A stretch of 64,000 nt of DNA from Polytrichum commune (Eukaryota > Streptophyta > Polytrichopsida > Polytrichales > Polytrichaceae), in the NCBI GenBank assembly GCA_950295325.1, contig OX485809.1, positions 124,001-188,000 of the forward strand, written 5' to 3'. The first letter of the stretch is position 1; every line of letters starts with the position of its first letter. Of the stretch, positions 47,187 to 58,570 are shown one piece after another. A program made the translations under genes and the position numbers. The notes beneath the pieces are model-generated. The model made no database searches. It was not told where the DNA came from and was given only the letters and a program-made list of their open reading frames with translations.

Positions 47187-50025
47187 TTAAGGAACGCACC
47201 TTCGCTCACAAGATGGGGCTTGAATAAAATCAAGATCCTTCTGGAGACTTTTCATGCTGCCAAGAGAGAAGCTTTTCCTCACTGTTGACCTTCGTTCTAA
47301 GACTAGAGGAGGGGGGGCATCAGCTCGGAAACAAATTGTGATGACTGTAATATTGTCTTGAGACCTCCTGCTCAAAGCCTCATCCACCAATTTTCTAGAG
47401 CATTCTGCAGGGTCATTGTGTTGTTGCAATTGTTTCCGAGCAAAAGAAATGGCACCTTCATTTGTAAATACTTCCCACAATCCATCGCATCCCATGATGA
47501 GAAACTCATCATCTTCAGAGAGTACTAAACTTTTAATATCTGGTTCCGCACTCAAAGGCCCAGCAACTCCTACTTCCTTTAGCCCTTGCATGTGCCAGTC
47601 TCCAAGGGCACGAGTCACAGTGACTTGCCCATTCACATAACCATCGCTAACATACCCCCCAGCTGACTCAATACGCTTCTTCTCCAAAAGTGATGTTGGA
47701 TCATGATCTACAGACATTGGTACAGCTCGCCCTTTCCGGCAAAGAACTGCTCTACAATCGCCAGCATTTGCCACTATCAAGTTCCTGAAGAATGAACCAA
47801 TTGTAAGGGCTGTCATGCACATTCCTTTTCAAGCAATCATGAAATTTCAAATCAATTCTTGCAATGGAAGACCATATTCTACTTCGAGCAATGTTTAGCA
47901 AGACTTATATTTGCACAGATAGCAATGCTAACACTTACTACACAAATCACAATCGTTGGTCTTCAAAAAGATAAGCTTAAAGGTACGAACTGCAAGTATC
48001 AATATTCACTAAACACAGAAATATTGATACAATTTCAGCTCTCCAGCCAACACACCCTACCTTGTACAATTGTACCAACCAAAATCTACATCAAATAGGC
48101 AAACCACCATCCCATTCAACACTTGGATAAAGAAGAGTCAATCTGTCCTTAAAAGGTGCTTGGCTCTGGGCCATGTGAATGAAAATGAACCAAGGAAAAA
48201 TCCATATAAAGAGTCACATGAACATCTAAGGATAGGATATTGATAGTCCGGTACTTACCTTCCCTGCAAGAGTGCAGACAGCACAGTGGTGCCTGAAGAG
48301 AAGCTGTTATCCTGTTTCCAGGCTTCTGCAAATTCATCGTCAAGCTTCAAATAAGCATTCTTCACAGCTTCTTCTGCTGAAGTTGAAAAGGATGCATCCT
48401 TGAGTATGGAGTTGAGAAGATGCATTTTCACATAAGATGCTGCAGAGTGGCCATCATGGCCATCAAACACCTGAAACGACAATGACAAAATTGCATTGAT
48501 GAAACAGCTGGGGCAAAGAATACCACAGAAGCAAAGAACCAATATAAAAGGTTTTTCCTATTCTGAGAAATCAACTGCAGTCTTAAACTTAGATGGAAAC
48601 TGTGAGCTTAGCTTCAGTAATACAGCGTTCTTCATTTTAACTACACATCTGAATAAACTACCCAAAGCCTCTCACCAAGATGGAGGTAGCATGTTGCGAA
48701 TATATATATATACTTATTGATCTACTACTGACAAATTGTGACATACCAGACCTTGACTACACAAGGTCTCAATATAGGGTGGGAGTAGAATAGTTTGTAC
48801 ACCACCTACATAAACTACTTACAAACTTACTTACCCCATAAAATGCACCTCGCTCTCCAAGGACATCATCTAAATTATCTACACACGTATGTGCATCTTC
48901 CATACTCCGTCTAAGTCCTTGATCTGCATATCCTCCAGACCGATACTCTGGCAGGTATTCTTGAACTTCGTTTCCGACAACAAGTGTTTTTACCTCAACC
49001 TGCAAACCAACATCCACATAAGCATCCAGAACACTCTTATACCCTCCAAAGACCTACAATTTGTTCTTTCTCCAGCTATAACAGCCTGACTCTAACTTGA
49101 CAAAGCACTGCGTGATTGTCTTGCCAAGTAGGCAGGTCACCTTGGTGAAGCAGATTATTTGTTATCCTGATCTAGCTTGTTCCAGTGTCCCAGAATACTA
49201 GATAGTTTAAAGCAGAGTTCGCCTACTTCACTGCTCTGGTAGAAACTTGCGGTAAACCAACACATAAATATCCAGTAAGCATTTCAATATTCCACACTAA
49301 GAATCCATGACAACTACCAACCTTTCCATCAAGAGTGCATCTACTAAGGATTAGCACACAAAAGGCTCCTTCACTATCATCTGCATACTAGGAAACTACT
49401 AAAACAAATTGCAGTGCCAAATCTTTCACAACCGGTCATTCCAATCTACTCGACATTCACATCCTGATGTGACAGACAGCCAGGAACTGGATCCAGCCGA
49501 AGATACATATGCAGATGGCTTCTAAATACGTCTTTTAACAGAAGAAGCCGCCGATACTCTAAGACTAATTGCAAGACCTAACGATGAACCCTGAACAACC
49601 CTAAGAAACACGTGACAGGACTGAAAGGGATTCCTTGCTTTATAAGGCGCAGCAATTTAACAATTTCTATTATTGCCACCATCCAAGCATCCTAGGTCTG
49701 TACTGGGATATACTGTGGAGTCAAAAGACTCGACTAGACAGAACATGGTGCATGTGTCCTGTACCTTATCCATGATGACGGCGTTGATGGGTATGCTCTG
49801 AACACAGCCTTCATTTTCAGGAACTGAGCAGAACAAACTCATTTTTGCGGGAGTTCCAAGACAGGTAGGATCTGATTCTTCAACTGATGTCGTTTCAATC
49901 TCCGAGACTGACAAAATACTGTCACCCGCAGCAGCGCCATCCTCTTTGGGGTCGCCACCCGCAGGTGATTTGCAAACTCCGTCTAAAATGCTCACAGGCT
50001 GCGCAACTTCGGTACCCACTGCCAT
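47187..50025 (-). CDS. Protein phosphatase 2C (PP2C/PPM family, 4 exons)
   Basis: Metal-dependent Ser/Thr phosphatase. Coding order (minus): 50025-49765, 48999-48835, 48470-48259, 47784-47187, giving 411 residues with in-frame GT/AG joins. Residues 1-87 are variable and probably disordered. The catalytic domain runs from about 105 to 360. Motif 1 is the Arg/Glu stretch GLRRSMEDAH (about 117-126). The metal-binding motif is VFDGHDGHSAASYV (143-156, with D145 and G146). SSGTTVLSALLQGRNLIVAN follows around the exon 3/4 join, then NAGDCRAVLCRKGRA, TRALGDWHMQGLK, the second metal Asp in MGCDGLWEVF (about 313) and SQDNITVITI (about 354). The basic tail ends CERRCVP. Order and spacing are those of an active PP2C. 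The usual G after FDGH is D here. Subclade not assigned with certainty; plant clade G is the closest in my recollection. Confidence 0.94.
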
Positions 50026-50184
50026 TGCTGGGGCGTCTTATAAGCATGTAGTTCTCTGACTTTCCCTTCCAAATATTCCTACTTCAAACCCTAAGTGCTT
50101 CTGTTCGTTCTTGCTCCCTCAAGGTCTCTTTTAGGCCACGATCGTTGTAGTTCTCGTCAGCACTCAATAACATGTATATTTATA

Positions 50185-50192
50185 TTTATATA
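50185..50192 (-). promoter_or_regulatory. Candidate TATA box of the PP2C gene
   Basis: TATATAAA on the minus strand, 160 bases before the ATG at 50025, within a TATA-rich stretch (50173-50197). The stretch is repetitive enough that the match may be accidental. Confidence 0.35.
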
Positions 50193-50702
50193 TACATAAC
50201 CTGTCAATGCACAAAACGGCTCCATGAAAAGATTGAAGATATTCCGACCCACCTCTTACATCCACGGGATGTCTCCCTTACCCTAATAATCAGTACCTGA
50301 ACTGCCCTGTTAACCATTACCATCGTCTTTCAAAAAGATATACATGCGACGATCTGAGCCACTCCACCACCTAGGTTAACGACACTAACCTCACAACCGG
50401 AAACAATAATGCATTTTAGTGTCTTTTCTTTTTGTCAATATCCTTCACATCTTCTTACCGCCACACGCTCTCGTGGCCAACGTCAGTTCATCAAGGGTTC
50501 ACAAAAGGGTTAAGAATGTCTGCGCACCGCGTATGTCGCACGCGAACAGAAAGTGGCCAAGCTCGGTATACACAAATCCTGAATCCAACCGAAAGGCTGC
50601 TCGGGTTCCACCCCTTAATTTATCCAAGCCGCTGTCGATATTTCCGTCGACAAAGAAAGAAACCCTCTCACGCCCCCTAAGCGCCGAACGAAACTCCACG
50701 CG

Positions 50703-51440
50703 CCGCAATCCCTCGTTATAAAACCACAACACGGCTGGCTAGCTATAACCCTGCCAGCTGTCTCACGCATGAACAAACGGTGATCTGCTCTACTAAGTTA
50801 CTCTTATCTCTTTGTGAGCGAGTTCAACCTCCGCCGCAATCCCTCGTTGCAAAAACCACAACGCAGATTGCATAGAAGGCAAGGCTGGTGGAAACCCTAC
50901 CAGCTGCATAAACAGTGATCTACGCTTAAGTTACGCTATCTTTCTGTGAGCGAGAAGGAGGAGCGGTGGCGCACGCTTTCCCTATGAGGCGCGGGAAGAA
51001 ACTCCGCCTCAGGCCGCAATCAGTCCTTATAAAATCACAACCACTACGAGCTCTGCCTCGTACATGCACAAACGATGATGATCTGCGCTTTCAAGTTCCG
51101 CTATCCTACGAGCCGAGGAGGAGCGGCGGTAAAAGCTTTCCCCTAAGTCAGGCGCAGAAAAGATACTCCGTCTCAAGACGCAATCCTTCGTTATGAAAGC
51201 ACAACGCTACGAGAGCTGTCTGGTGGATGTACAAACGGTGATCTGCGCTTCGAAGTTACGCTATCCTGTGAGCCAAGGAGAGGCGGTGGTGCATGCTTTC
51301 CCCGAGGGCAAAAAGAAACTCCGCCTCCGGCCGCAATCCCCCGTTATAAAGCCACAACGGTACGAGAGCTGTGTCGTGGACGAGCAAACGGTGATGTGCG
51401 CTTTGAAGTTACGCTTATGTGTGAACGAGAGCAAGCGGTG
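50703..51440. repeat. Five-copy tandem array with a TATA-like motif in most units
   Basis: Units of 131, 180, 164 and 153 bp are measured from CCGCAAT (50703, 50834, 51014, 51178, 51331). Typical order: CCGCAATCCCTCGTTATAAA, ACCACAACGCTACGAGAGCT, ACAAACGGTGATCTGCGCTT, AAGTTACGCTATCCTGTGAG, GGAGCGGTGGCGCACGCTTT, GAAACTCCGCCTC. TATAAA is intact in units 1, 3 and 5, TATGAA in unit 4, and lost in unit 2. The array is more GC-rich than its surroundings and lies 0.7-1.4 kb upstream of the PP2C ATG. Open frames 50966-51196 and 51193-51441 are by-products of the repeat. Confidence 0.8.
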
Positions 51441-52090
51441 ACCGCAAAGAAGTGAGGAAAAGAAAGGCGAGGACAGGGAATGGAAGGGACGAGAAGGCGA
51501 GAGAAAGACAAAGGCAGCGAGGGAAGCAGGAGCTTCGTACCGGTGTGTCAACGCCCTGCCCGTGCCGGTGCAGGTTCAGGTGCCGGTGCCGGGCTGCCCC
51601 GGTGGCCCTCCCCTGTCGCGCATGCGAGGCCGCCACCTCACCCGCTCCACGACCCAGTCCGCGTGGCTTCTACAACCTACACACGAACTACTACAGCAGC
51701 GCCGCGGAACTACCTAGGCCCACCGGGTATCCACCGATGTCATCCGGGTATCTACCCCCGGAAACAGCTAATATATAACGGTGCCCACGCCGTGCCACTG
51801 CTCTTCTGGCGTCCATTGGAGGCTCCTAACTTACCTTACCCGCTGGACACACAGTCTGCGTGGGGTTCGACATCCCACACAAAACTCCAACGGGTATGAA
51901 CTGGACAACGTGTCCATACCCGTCGGGTATGTACCCGGACCCAGACATGCCGGGTATGTGATCACTTTCCACCTCATGCCTTCTCTACCATATCACCTCC
52001 ACTTAACTTATGTCAAGTTTGTAAGGACATGTGGAGCTTTCCCCACCACTGCGGGTGGGCAGGTTCCTTCCAGGCTTGTATAGTATATCC
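51441..52090. other. GC-rich spacer with GGTGCC and CGGGTAT motifs
   Basis: Purine-rich run (51441-51530), then a GGTGCCGGTGC-type stretch (51565-51605), then five CGGGTAT motifs (51725 to 51957). Two of these form hairpins: ACGGGTATG 51890-51898 with CATACCCGT 51915-51923, and CATACCCG-T-CGGGTATG 51915-51931. Open frames of 100-139 codons here have a simple-sequence composition and no motif. Confidence 0.5.
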
Positions 52091-52171
52091 TTCCTTCCTT
52101 CCTTCCTTCCCTAATGAGGGTGGGTTTTTACATTGGAAACAGTTATTAAGGTCCAGCCCTTGCAATGGACT

Positions 52172-52300
52172 GACTACCAATGAATGGGGAGAACCGACCG
52201 CTAATTACGGAAGGGCCGGTTGAGTTTGAGAAACGTCCAGTCGAAGGTCAAGACTTCGGCAAGATTATCGATCGTTTTCGAGCAAGCGATGGACTGTATT
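52172..52300. repeat. ACCGGTTGAGTTTGAGAAA dispersed repeat, copy 3
   Basis: AATGAATGGGGAGAACCGAC, GCCGGTTGAGTTTGAGAAAC and GACTTCGGCAAGATTATCGA match copies near 39.73 and 41.22 kb. Confidence 0.65.
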
Positions 52301-52587
52301 CTAATTGAAGAATTTGTGTGTTATTAATAGAAATTGTTTTCTCTTGTAGACGGTTCGAATTCATTGTTCGTCGCGTTTTGAGGGACTTTAAACATAAAAG
52401 TCTATTAGCTTTATGTCATTATTTCACATGTTGGATATGGAATCTAGTGTAGACTCCTTGGGTGCAACTTTCAGCTCTTCGTCGATATGATAGTTCGTTT
52501 TGTGCTTATTTTGGGTCTTGGACACTGTGGATATTAGGGTGGGTTTACAATGCAAATTGGGTCCACTAAACTTGAGTCCATATTGTG

Positions 52588-52793
52588 TTCTTTTGACTCT
52601 TCAATGCTTAGAGATTTCGTCACTATGCAATGTGAATATATAGGAATACATCCAATCATTTTGTCAATAGTTCTTATTAGGAAACATTCTTTTGACTCTT
52701 CAATGCTTGGAGATTTCTTCATTGTGCAATGTTTAATATATAGAAATACATCCAATCATTACATTTGTCAATAGTTTTTATTAGGAAACATCC
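52588..52793. repeat. Tandem duplication of about 100 bp
   Basis: Two head-to-tail units, 52588-52687 and 52688-52793, both starting CTTTTGACTCTTCAATGCTT and ending TTATTAGGAAACAT, with few differences and one small insertion (ACATTT) in the second. They look recent compared with other repeats in the window. Confidence 0.85.
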
Positions 52794-54609
52794 TTGAGTT
52801 AGGACCAACACGATTTGGCATGACGACAATGCCACCTCATACTTTGGACTCAAACCCTAATGTCATCTCAGTGAGTTCAACAAGTCGCTCTCAACCAATA
52901 GAAAAGTGTAGTCTTGGACCCCATGTGAACCCCACCAAGTTGGACCTAAGTGAAAGAATTTAAACTTTCCAATCGCTCTTCTTCACATACCAACCATGCA
53001 ATTGAGACAAGGTAATTTGCAAATCAAAATCGAGGCCATGGTCCATTTCCTCATAATATTTTGAGTTATATATCAAACAAAATTTAACAAAGCAAAGATT
53101 CTCTTACAATCTCAAAGGTCCCCAAAAATACCTCATAATATTAAAATTTGAGATTATAAATGCATATTAAAAGGTGAGCATGTAGTCCAATATCCTCTAC
53201 ACACATGTATTTACGGTATCCTTGTTTAGCTCTAGACACCTAATCGCACGACTCAACTACACGTATTCGATAAAAGATTCACGGTATAATTAGGTTTGCA
53301 TACATTATAACCATCTAGTTCTAAGAAATTATTATCGCATCCCAATCATGCATTCAAATGTCTATCGTCACCAATGCAAGTAGTTTTTTCTTTATTCAAT
53401 TTTACTTTCATTTAAAAACAAAATCATTTGAATGTTCATTTTTTTAAACAAATCCTCCAAAACATGTAATCCACCTTAATAATACAAATGTCTTTCTGCC
53501 ACATGAAGAAATATGAGGGTCATCGTGACAACCTTGCAATTACATGCTCAATGTAATAGAGAAAGAAAAGATAACATCAACTTTCTTTGTTGATGTGAAT
53601 ATGAGCCCGTTTTGCATGCTTTGTGTATTGTAAACTCCACTTCCTTTCTTCCTCGACTACATCATGCAAGTAGCCCAAGATCGTCCTTGGGCACATGCAA
53701 TTATGGAGGATGTTGGCCAATGTGAGGTTTGATTTGTGTTTTCTTGTATTTTGTGCACTCCATGTTTTTTTAATATGTAAGATTTGTATTCCAACGGCCA
53801 CATATTATGAATGACCATCTCTCCAAAGTCAATATTCCACCTTTTGCCATGTGTGCCTCGGGGGCACTTGACATAGTCCGTACGGTACCATGTGGGTCTA
53901 CTAGAGGGGGCTTAATGATATTGTGGATTGCAAAATATTAATAGGGGATGGATAATTTGTTCTTCTAGCTCTACCCTAGCATTGCCCTTTGCCCAATCAA
54001 ATCTTTCACAATTTGAGTCTATTGTCTCCAAGTATACCTAACACCTACCGGGAAAGAAAGAAAGTGTTTATCTACAAAGCAATATTTTGCTATCCACCAC
54101 CATCCAAATAAGTGGAGCATGTTTTCCTCAATACCCAATATGTTGTATCCGCAATCAAGGCAAATAACTCTAGGAGTTCACAACTTTACGTATATACAAA
54201 TGAGATTGTTGCATGGTCATGAAATTCTTGTTACTTCATGGGATTTAGGGCCACTTCACACTATGGTTGAAGGTCGAGAGGCTGTCAATTTCCACCAATT
54301 GGATTGCAAGAAACCAAAAATTTGGCTTCTTGATCCTTCACACTAGAGGCCAAAGTCCAAAGGTAGTCGCTGTCCAAAATGTCTACATGGCAATACTTTT
54401 TGACCAAGGCGACAAACTCTCAAAGGAAGTTTGGGTCGGATAGGAATGGAAACCCAAATTATGGTCGAGAGGCCGTCAAATAATTTTCATTAAAAATAAA
54501 TAAATAAAAACCAACAAGATCTTGGCCGTTAGATTGGAGGGATTGTTTGGGACATGGAATAAAGTGGGATGCTCCTTCTTCCTTTGAACTTTGGGCTTGG
54601 CCTTGGGAG

Positions 54610-54830
54610 GCTTCACACTATGGCCGTCCAAGTCGAGAGGCCCGTGGGAATTCATGGCCAAAGGTTTGGTCTTTGGGCTTGGCCTTTGAAGGCTTCATCA
54701 CACTATGCCCGCCCAAAGGCTCCAATTCCTATATTTTATTGGCTATTTTCAGCCCATTTCTTTGGACTCTCAACAAAGTTTGGCCATTCAATCCCACGGC
54801 CTCTCAACTTGGACGGCCATAGTCTGAAGC
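54610..54830. repeat. Inverted repeat with 44-45 bp arms
   Basis: Arms 54610-54654 and 54787-54830 are near-perfect reverse complements around CTATGGCCGTCCAAGT and GAGAGGCC. Fragments of the same phrase occur at 54251-54285 (CTTCACACTATGGTTG, GTCGAGAGGC) and 54464-54477, so a small repeat family is scattered here. Confidence 0.7.
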
Positions 54831-57238
54831 GGTCCTTAGACAAAGGAGGCTTGGACACACAATACTCACGTAAAAATGTGCAAGGTATTTTAGTGTTATT
54901 GATGCAATAATGGAGTCCAACATGGTCCCACAAACCAATGTTAGCCTAAAGGATGGTCTCAATTGACAATGCACAATGTTCACATTTGAATGCGGAATAT
55001 TGGATCACATGGATCTACAAGGTGCAACATTTGCATTCATGTTGATGGACTTGGCGGTATTGCATTTTCACATACATGAGCCAATTCTTGGTCTTAGGTT
55101 TGGTCATGGTCGACAATTTGTCACGTGAACTTTATATGATTGTTGTTGGATGTAATATACATTGAACGACCTATGGGGCCCTTGACTCCGTATGAGACGC
55201 ACCATGGGCGATACATTACAAGCAATAAGATGTGACCCATTTTCCCATGTTCTTCCCACCACACCTTTGATTAGTTTTGTGGACCATGTTGAGTAACAAT
55301 CTTTGGTCAAAATCAATAAATGACACTTTGAACACACTTAGGATGTTAAGTGGTTCACTTCCATTTCTTGGGCATGGAAGTAAATCATGTACTCATGGAA
55401 CCCTTGTTCTAACATTGGACATTGGGTTGTTAGGCAATCCACGTGCATTGCTTGCACTTCAAGGTACACCGTCAAGATTCCACAAAGCAAAAGCCAAAGA
55501 CATTTATATTTACATGGCCCCAATTATGCAATTCGTGCAACTTGGCGACAAATGCAAATTAAGATGATGCATGAGGTCTATTGAGTGTATCGTTCCCATA
55601 CTTTTTAGGAGTTTTTCAATTTTGCCAACTTAACCTTTTATTGCCCCCCAGGGTGTATTCCCTTAAACTTGGAATTTTCATAGCACCTCTGATGTCATGG
55701 GCACTTGAGCTCAATATCATCAATAGTTGTTTTGATTTGTCAATTACATGTAGAAGACAAGTTCATAATGAAGGCATAGGAACAAAAATATCACCATTCT
55801 AAGAAAATTAGAGAAGATTTCAATGGTTGCAAAGTTGAAGTTATCGACTTGGGGCAACTAGCGATAACCCTAGTTTATTCTAAACTTGGATGATAGGAAG
55901 GATGTAGACCCTTGATTAAAATACACATACGTGTACAAAATTGGAAACATACATGTGTGAAATTTGCATTGGGGTGAGTCCTTCTGTTGGGGGGGGTGTA
56001 TATCACGTGCAACCAAGGGGTATTGTTGTAGGGGTAATGTCATGGCCTGGACTAATCAAAGGACCTTCCAATTGCCTAATAATTTATTAATTTAATTTGA
56101 AAGGCTCCATATAATTACCTACAAGTTTTAAAGGGCGGTATTTCTTCAACCCTTTAGTTTAGTATAACAAATGAATCAATTAGAAGAAGTGAAACTCACA
56201 AATTACAGACATAGCTATTTCCAACAATCGGAATGCCAAACTAATACTAACTTATCAAGAAATGGCACCAAGAACATAGAATTCCAAATGGCAGTTGCTT
56301 TTGTATCGACAATCATAAATTCTTAACTTACATAACTTAAAGTTCACAAATGTTGTCACTACACACTGTGGCACAAACAACACACAAATGCTTCATTGTC
56401 AACATGAAGATAATATATCCCACATGGTATATTATACATAATTAACTATAACTTATCCCATAAATTTAGGTACACCTAATTTATCCCAGTTGCAAATAAC
56501 ACTTTTATGGTAGAGGTCATACAACATGCAAACCATCAGTTGCTAGTGGATTTGAAGAACAACATTTGGAGGGCAAATTGTAAACACATCCATAATTAGG
56601 GGTGTGTTGTCTCCATTGGGAGATCTCCTAGTCTATCCATACTATTCATAGCATAACTTACAATGACAAACATATAGGTCCATTTCAATGCATTAGAGGT
56701 TTTCCAGTGCTTTATGTATGTTTTTGGATTGTAGTTTATTTTTTGGTTTAATGTACATTGCTTAATGCAATGCACAATTTGCGTTTGAGACTTTATAAAT
56801 CAAATTATATTTTCCAAATCTCATTTTTATATATGTGCTTCATTTTAAATATTATGTTGAGTGTATTTAATTTCCGGTGCTATAGATGGGGAGACCTCCT
56901 GATGCTCTTTGAGATTAATTTGTTATAATATCTATTGTGAAATTTGTAGTATATTGTACTACTTCTCTTTGCTTATAAACATTTGCTTTGTTACTTGAAG
57001 CCAAAAATAATTTGGGTATCGGGAGTGCCCTTGGTCCCATTATTGTTTACTATAAAAACTTTAGGGTTTATGTTATTATTTTTCCTAATGAAAGTAAAAT
57101 TTATCATCATTAATTAATAATTATTTCAGTTTTAGACTCCTTACCTATCTAAATTTAATTATGTACTTGCTAACACTCTCAGGGCAAGACATGACCCCTC
57201 AAGTCACTAGGAGCAAAAAAAAAAGGCTACTCTCTAAA
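54831..57238. other. Intergenic, no gene seen
   Basis: AT-rich spacer. Short open frames such as 55277-55567 and 55581-55802 have no recognisable domain and no splice-compatible partners. No RNA gene recognised. Confidence 0.5.
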
Positions 57239-58570
57239 CTCCGTAAAAGAAACCTCTTTAATGTCACTCCTTCTCTCTTATATCACATAACTCTAGGGAA
57301 CAAATGTTTTCAATTTTAAATCTCACTCCTTGTTTGCCACATTTCACTCCCATATATCACAGGTTTTTGACATTGATGCTAGAATGGCTCCGACCACATG
57401 ATCAACAATGTTGCTTTTGCACCTCTTGCACGTCATAGAGGGTTTCTAGGGTTGATGAGCTCGAGGAAGTTGAGCTCATATGTTGGTGTATCTTCTTGGC
57501 TTATGCTACTCATGTTCATGTAGCCCTTGCGGACAATCAAGGAGGATTAAATGGTGGACTAATGAATCGGCACCAAGTGCATAATATTGTGTACCTTGAA
57601 AGATTTTACATTACAAACAGACATGTAGACAGAAGCTTAGGTCAATCTACAACAAAGAGCAAAGAAAGAGAGAGTGAGAGCAAATTTTTATTGAAATATC
57701 TCCAACTCAAGGGGGGGGGGGCACATATAATGCTAAACAAAGGCAAATGAAGCCCAATTATGGCATTGAGAGATAGAAAGACACATTAATGCTCATTTAT
57801 TGTTCATGTAGTACTTGCTAACCTCCTCCTCCTCCTCCAATAGTGAGACAATGCTTTTGCAACTCTTGCATGAAAATAGGTTCCTAGAGTTTGATGAGAT
57901 CTATGGTAGAGGAAGTTGGGCGCAAATTTTGGTGCATCGTAATCTTTGCCACCATGTCAATAGAAAGTAAAACTCTACTCCCGGGGCATATGGCTTGAGT
58001 GCAAACTTGTTATTGGATTTGTGTAAATTAGAAGAAGTCCCCTAGGCTTGAAGAAGGTTATTCCATTTGTACGTGGGCGCACAATAACCTTCCATTTCTC
58101 AAGCAATCTAAGGTTGTAATCACTAAGCAGCTACTTGGGAGTCATTTTCACCTCAAGTTGCATGGCAACTTTCCCAACGTTGCTCATAGAATTGCTATTA
58201 AGAAGTATGACATTCGGAGGCTTATGTACATGATTGAGAGTGACCATTTTTTTGTACATGTTATATATTATGTAGGTGTTTTTTGTATTTATACTTATTC
58301 TTATCATTTTGCACTTATTGTTATGAATTCTTCAACACATATCCTAGAAAGTTTGGGCTTTGCGTACGTGTGCAACCTTGAGAGCTTATCCTTTTCCCAT
58401 GTATGCAATCATCAACTTCAACATTGCAATGTTGCATTTTGCGTTAATATGTAATATCACGCGCTACCTCACCCATGCAGGTTAACACTACATAATTCCT
58501 TATTATCATGTGCACTTTGGTTGCTATAGGCATGTGATATTACGGAGTTTAGAGTGTAATAGCAAGATCA
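57239..58570. mobile_element. Longer copy of the repeat family found in dynein introns
   Basis: The left block 57239-57375 (AACCTCTTTAATGTCACTCC to CCCATATATCACAGGTTTTT) matches 16316-16440. The right block 58480-58560 (CACTTTGGTTGCTATAGGCA to AGAGTGTAAT) matches 16600-16645. The interior block 57985-58130 matches 10739-10880. The interior also has a self-duplication: 57405-57480 against 57848-57930 (TTTTGCA.CTCTTGCA, TAG..TT.GATGAG.TC, GAGGAAGTTG). No transposase motif is seen, so it is probably non-autonomous. Confidence 0.6.

Noticed and set aside
50703..51440. CRISPR-like array
   Set aside because: Units are 130-180 bp and diverged along their full length with no short identical repeat and unique spacers; the genome is a plant nucleus.
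51193..51441. Two open frames with repeated RLRPQS-type words as a repeat protein
   Set aside because: The repetition comes from the underlying tandem DNA array and crosses its units in different frames, so protein coding is unlikely.
57496..57750. 84-codon open frame as a gene
   Set aside because: It lies inside the dispersed repeat at 57239-58570, ends in a G-run microsatellite region and has no motif.
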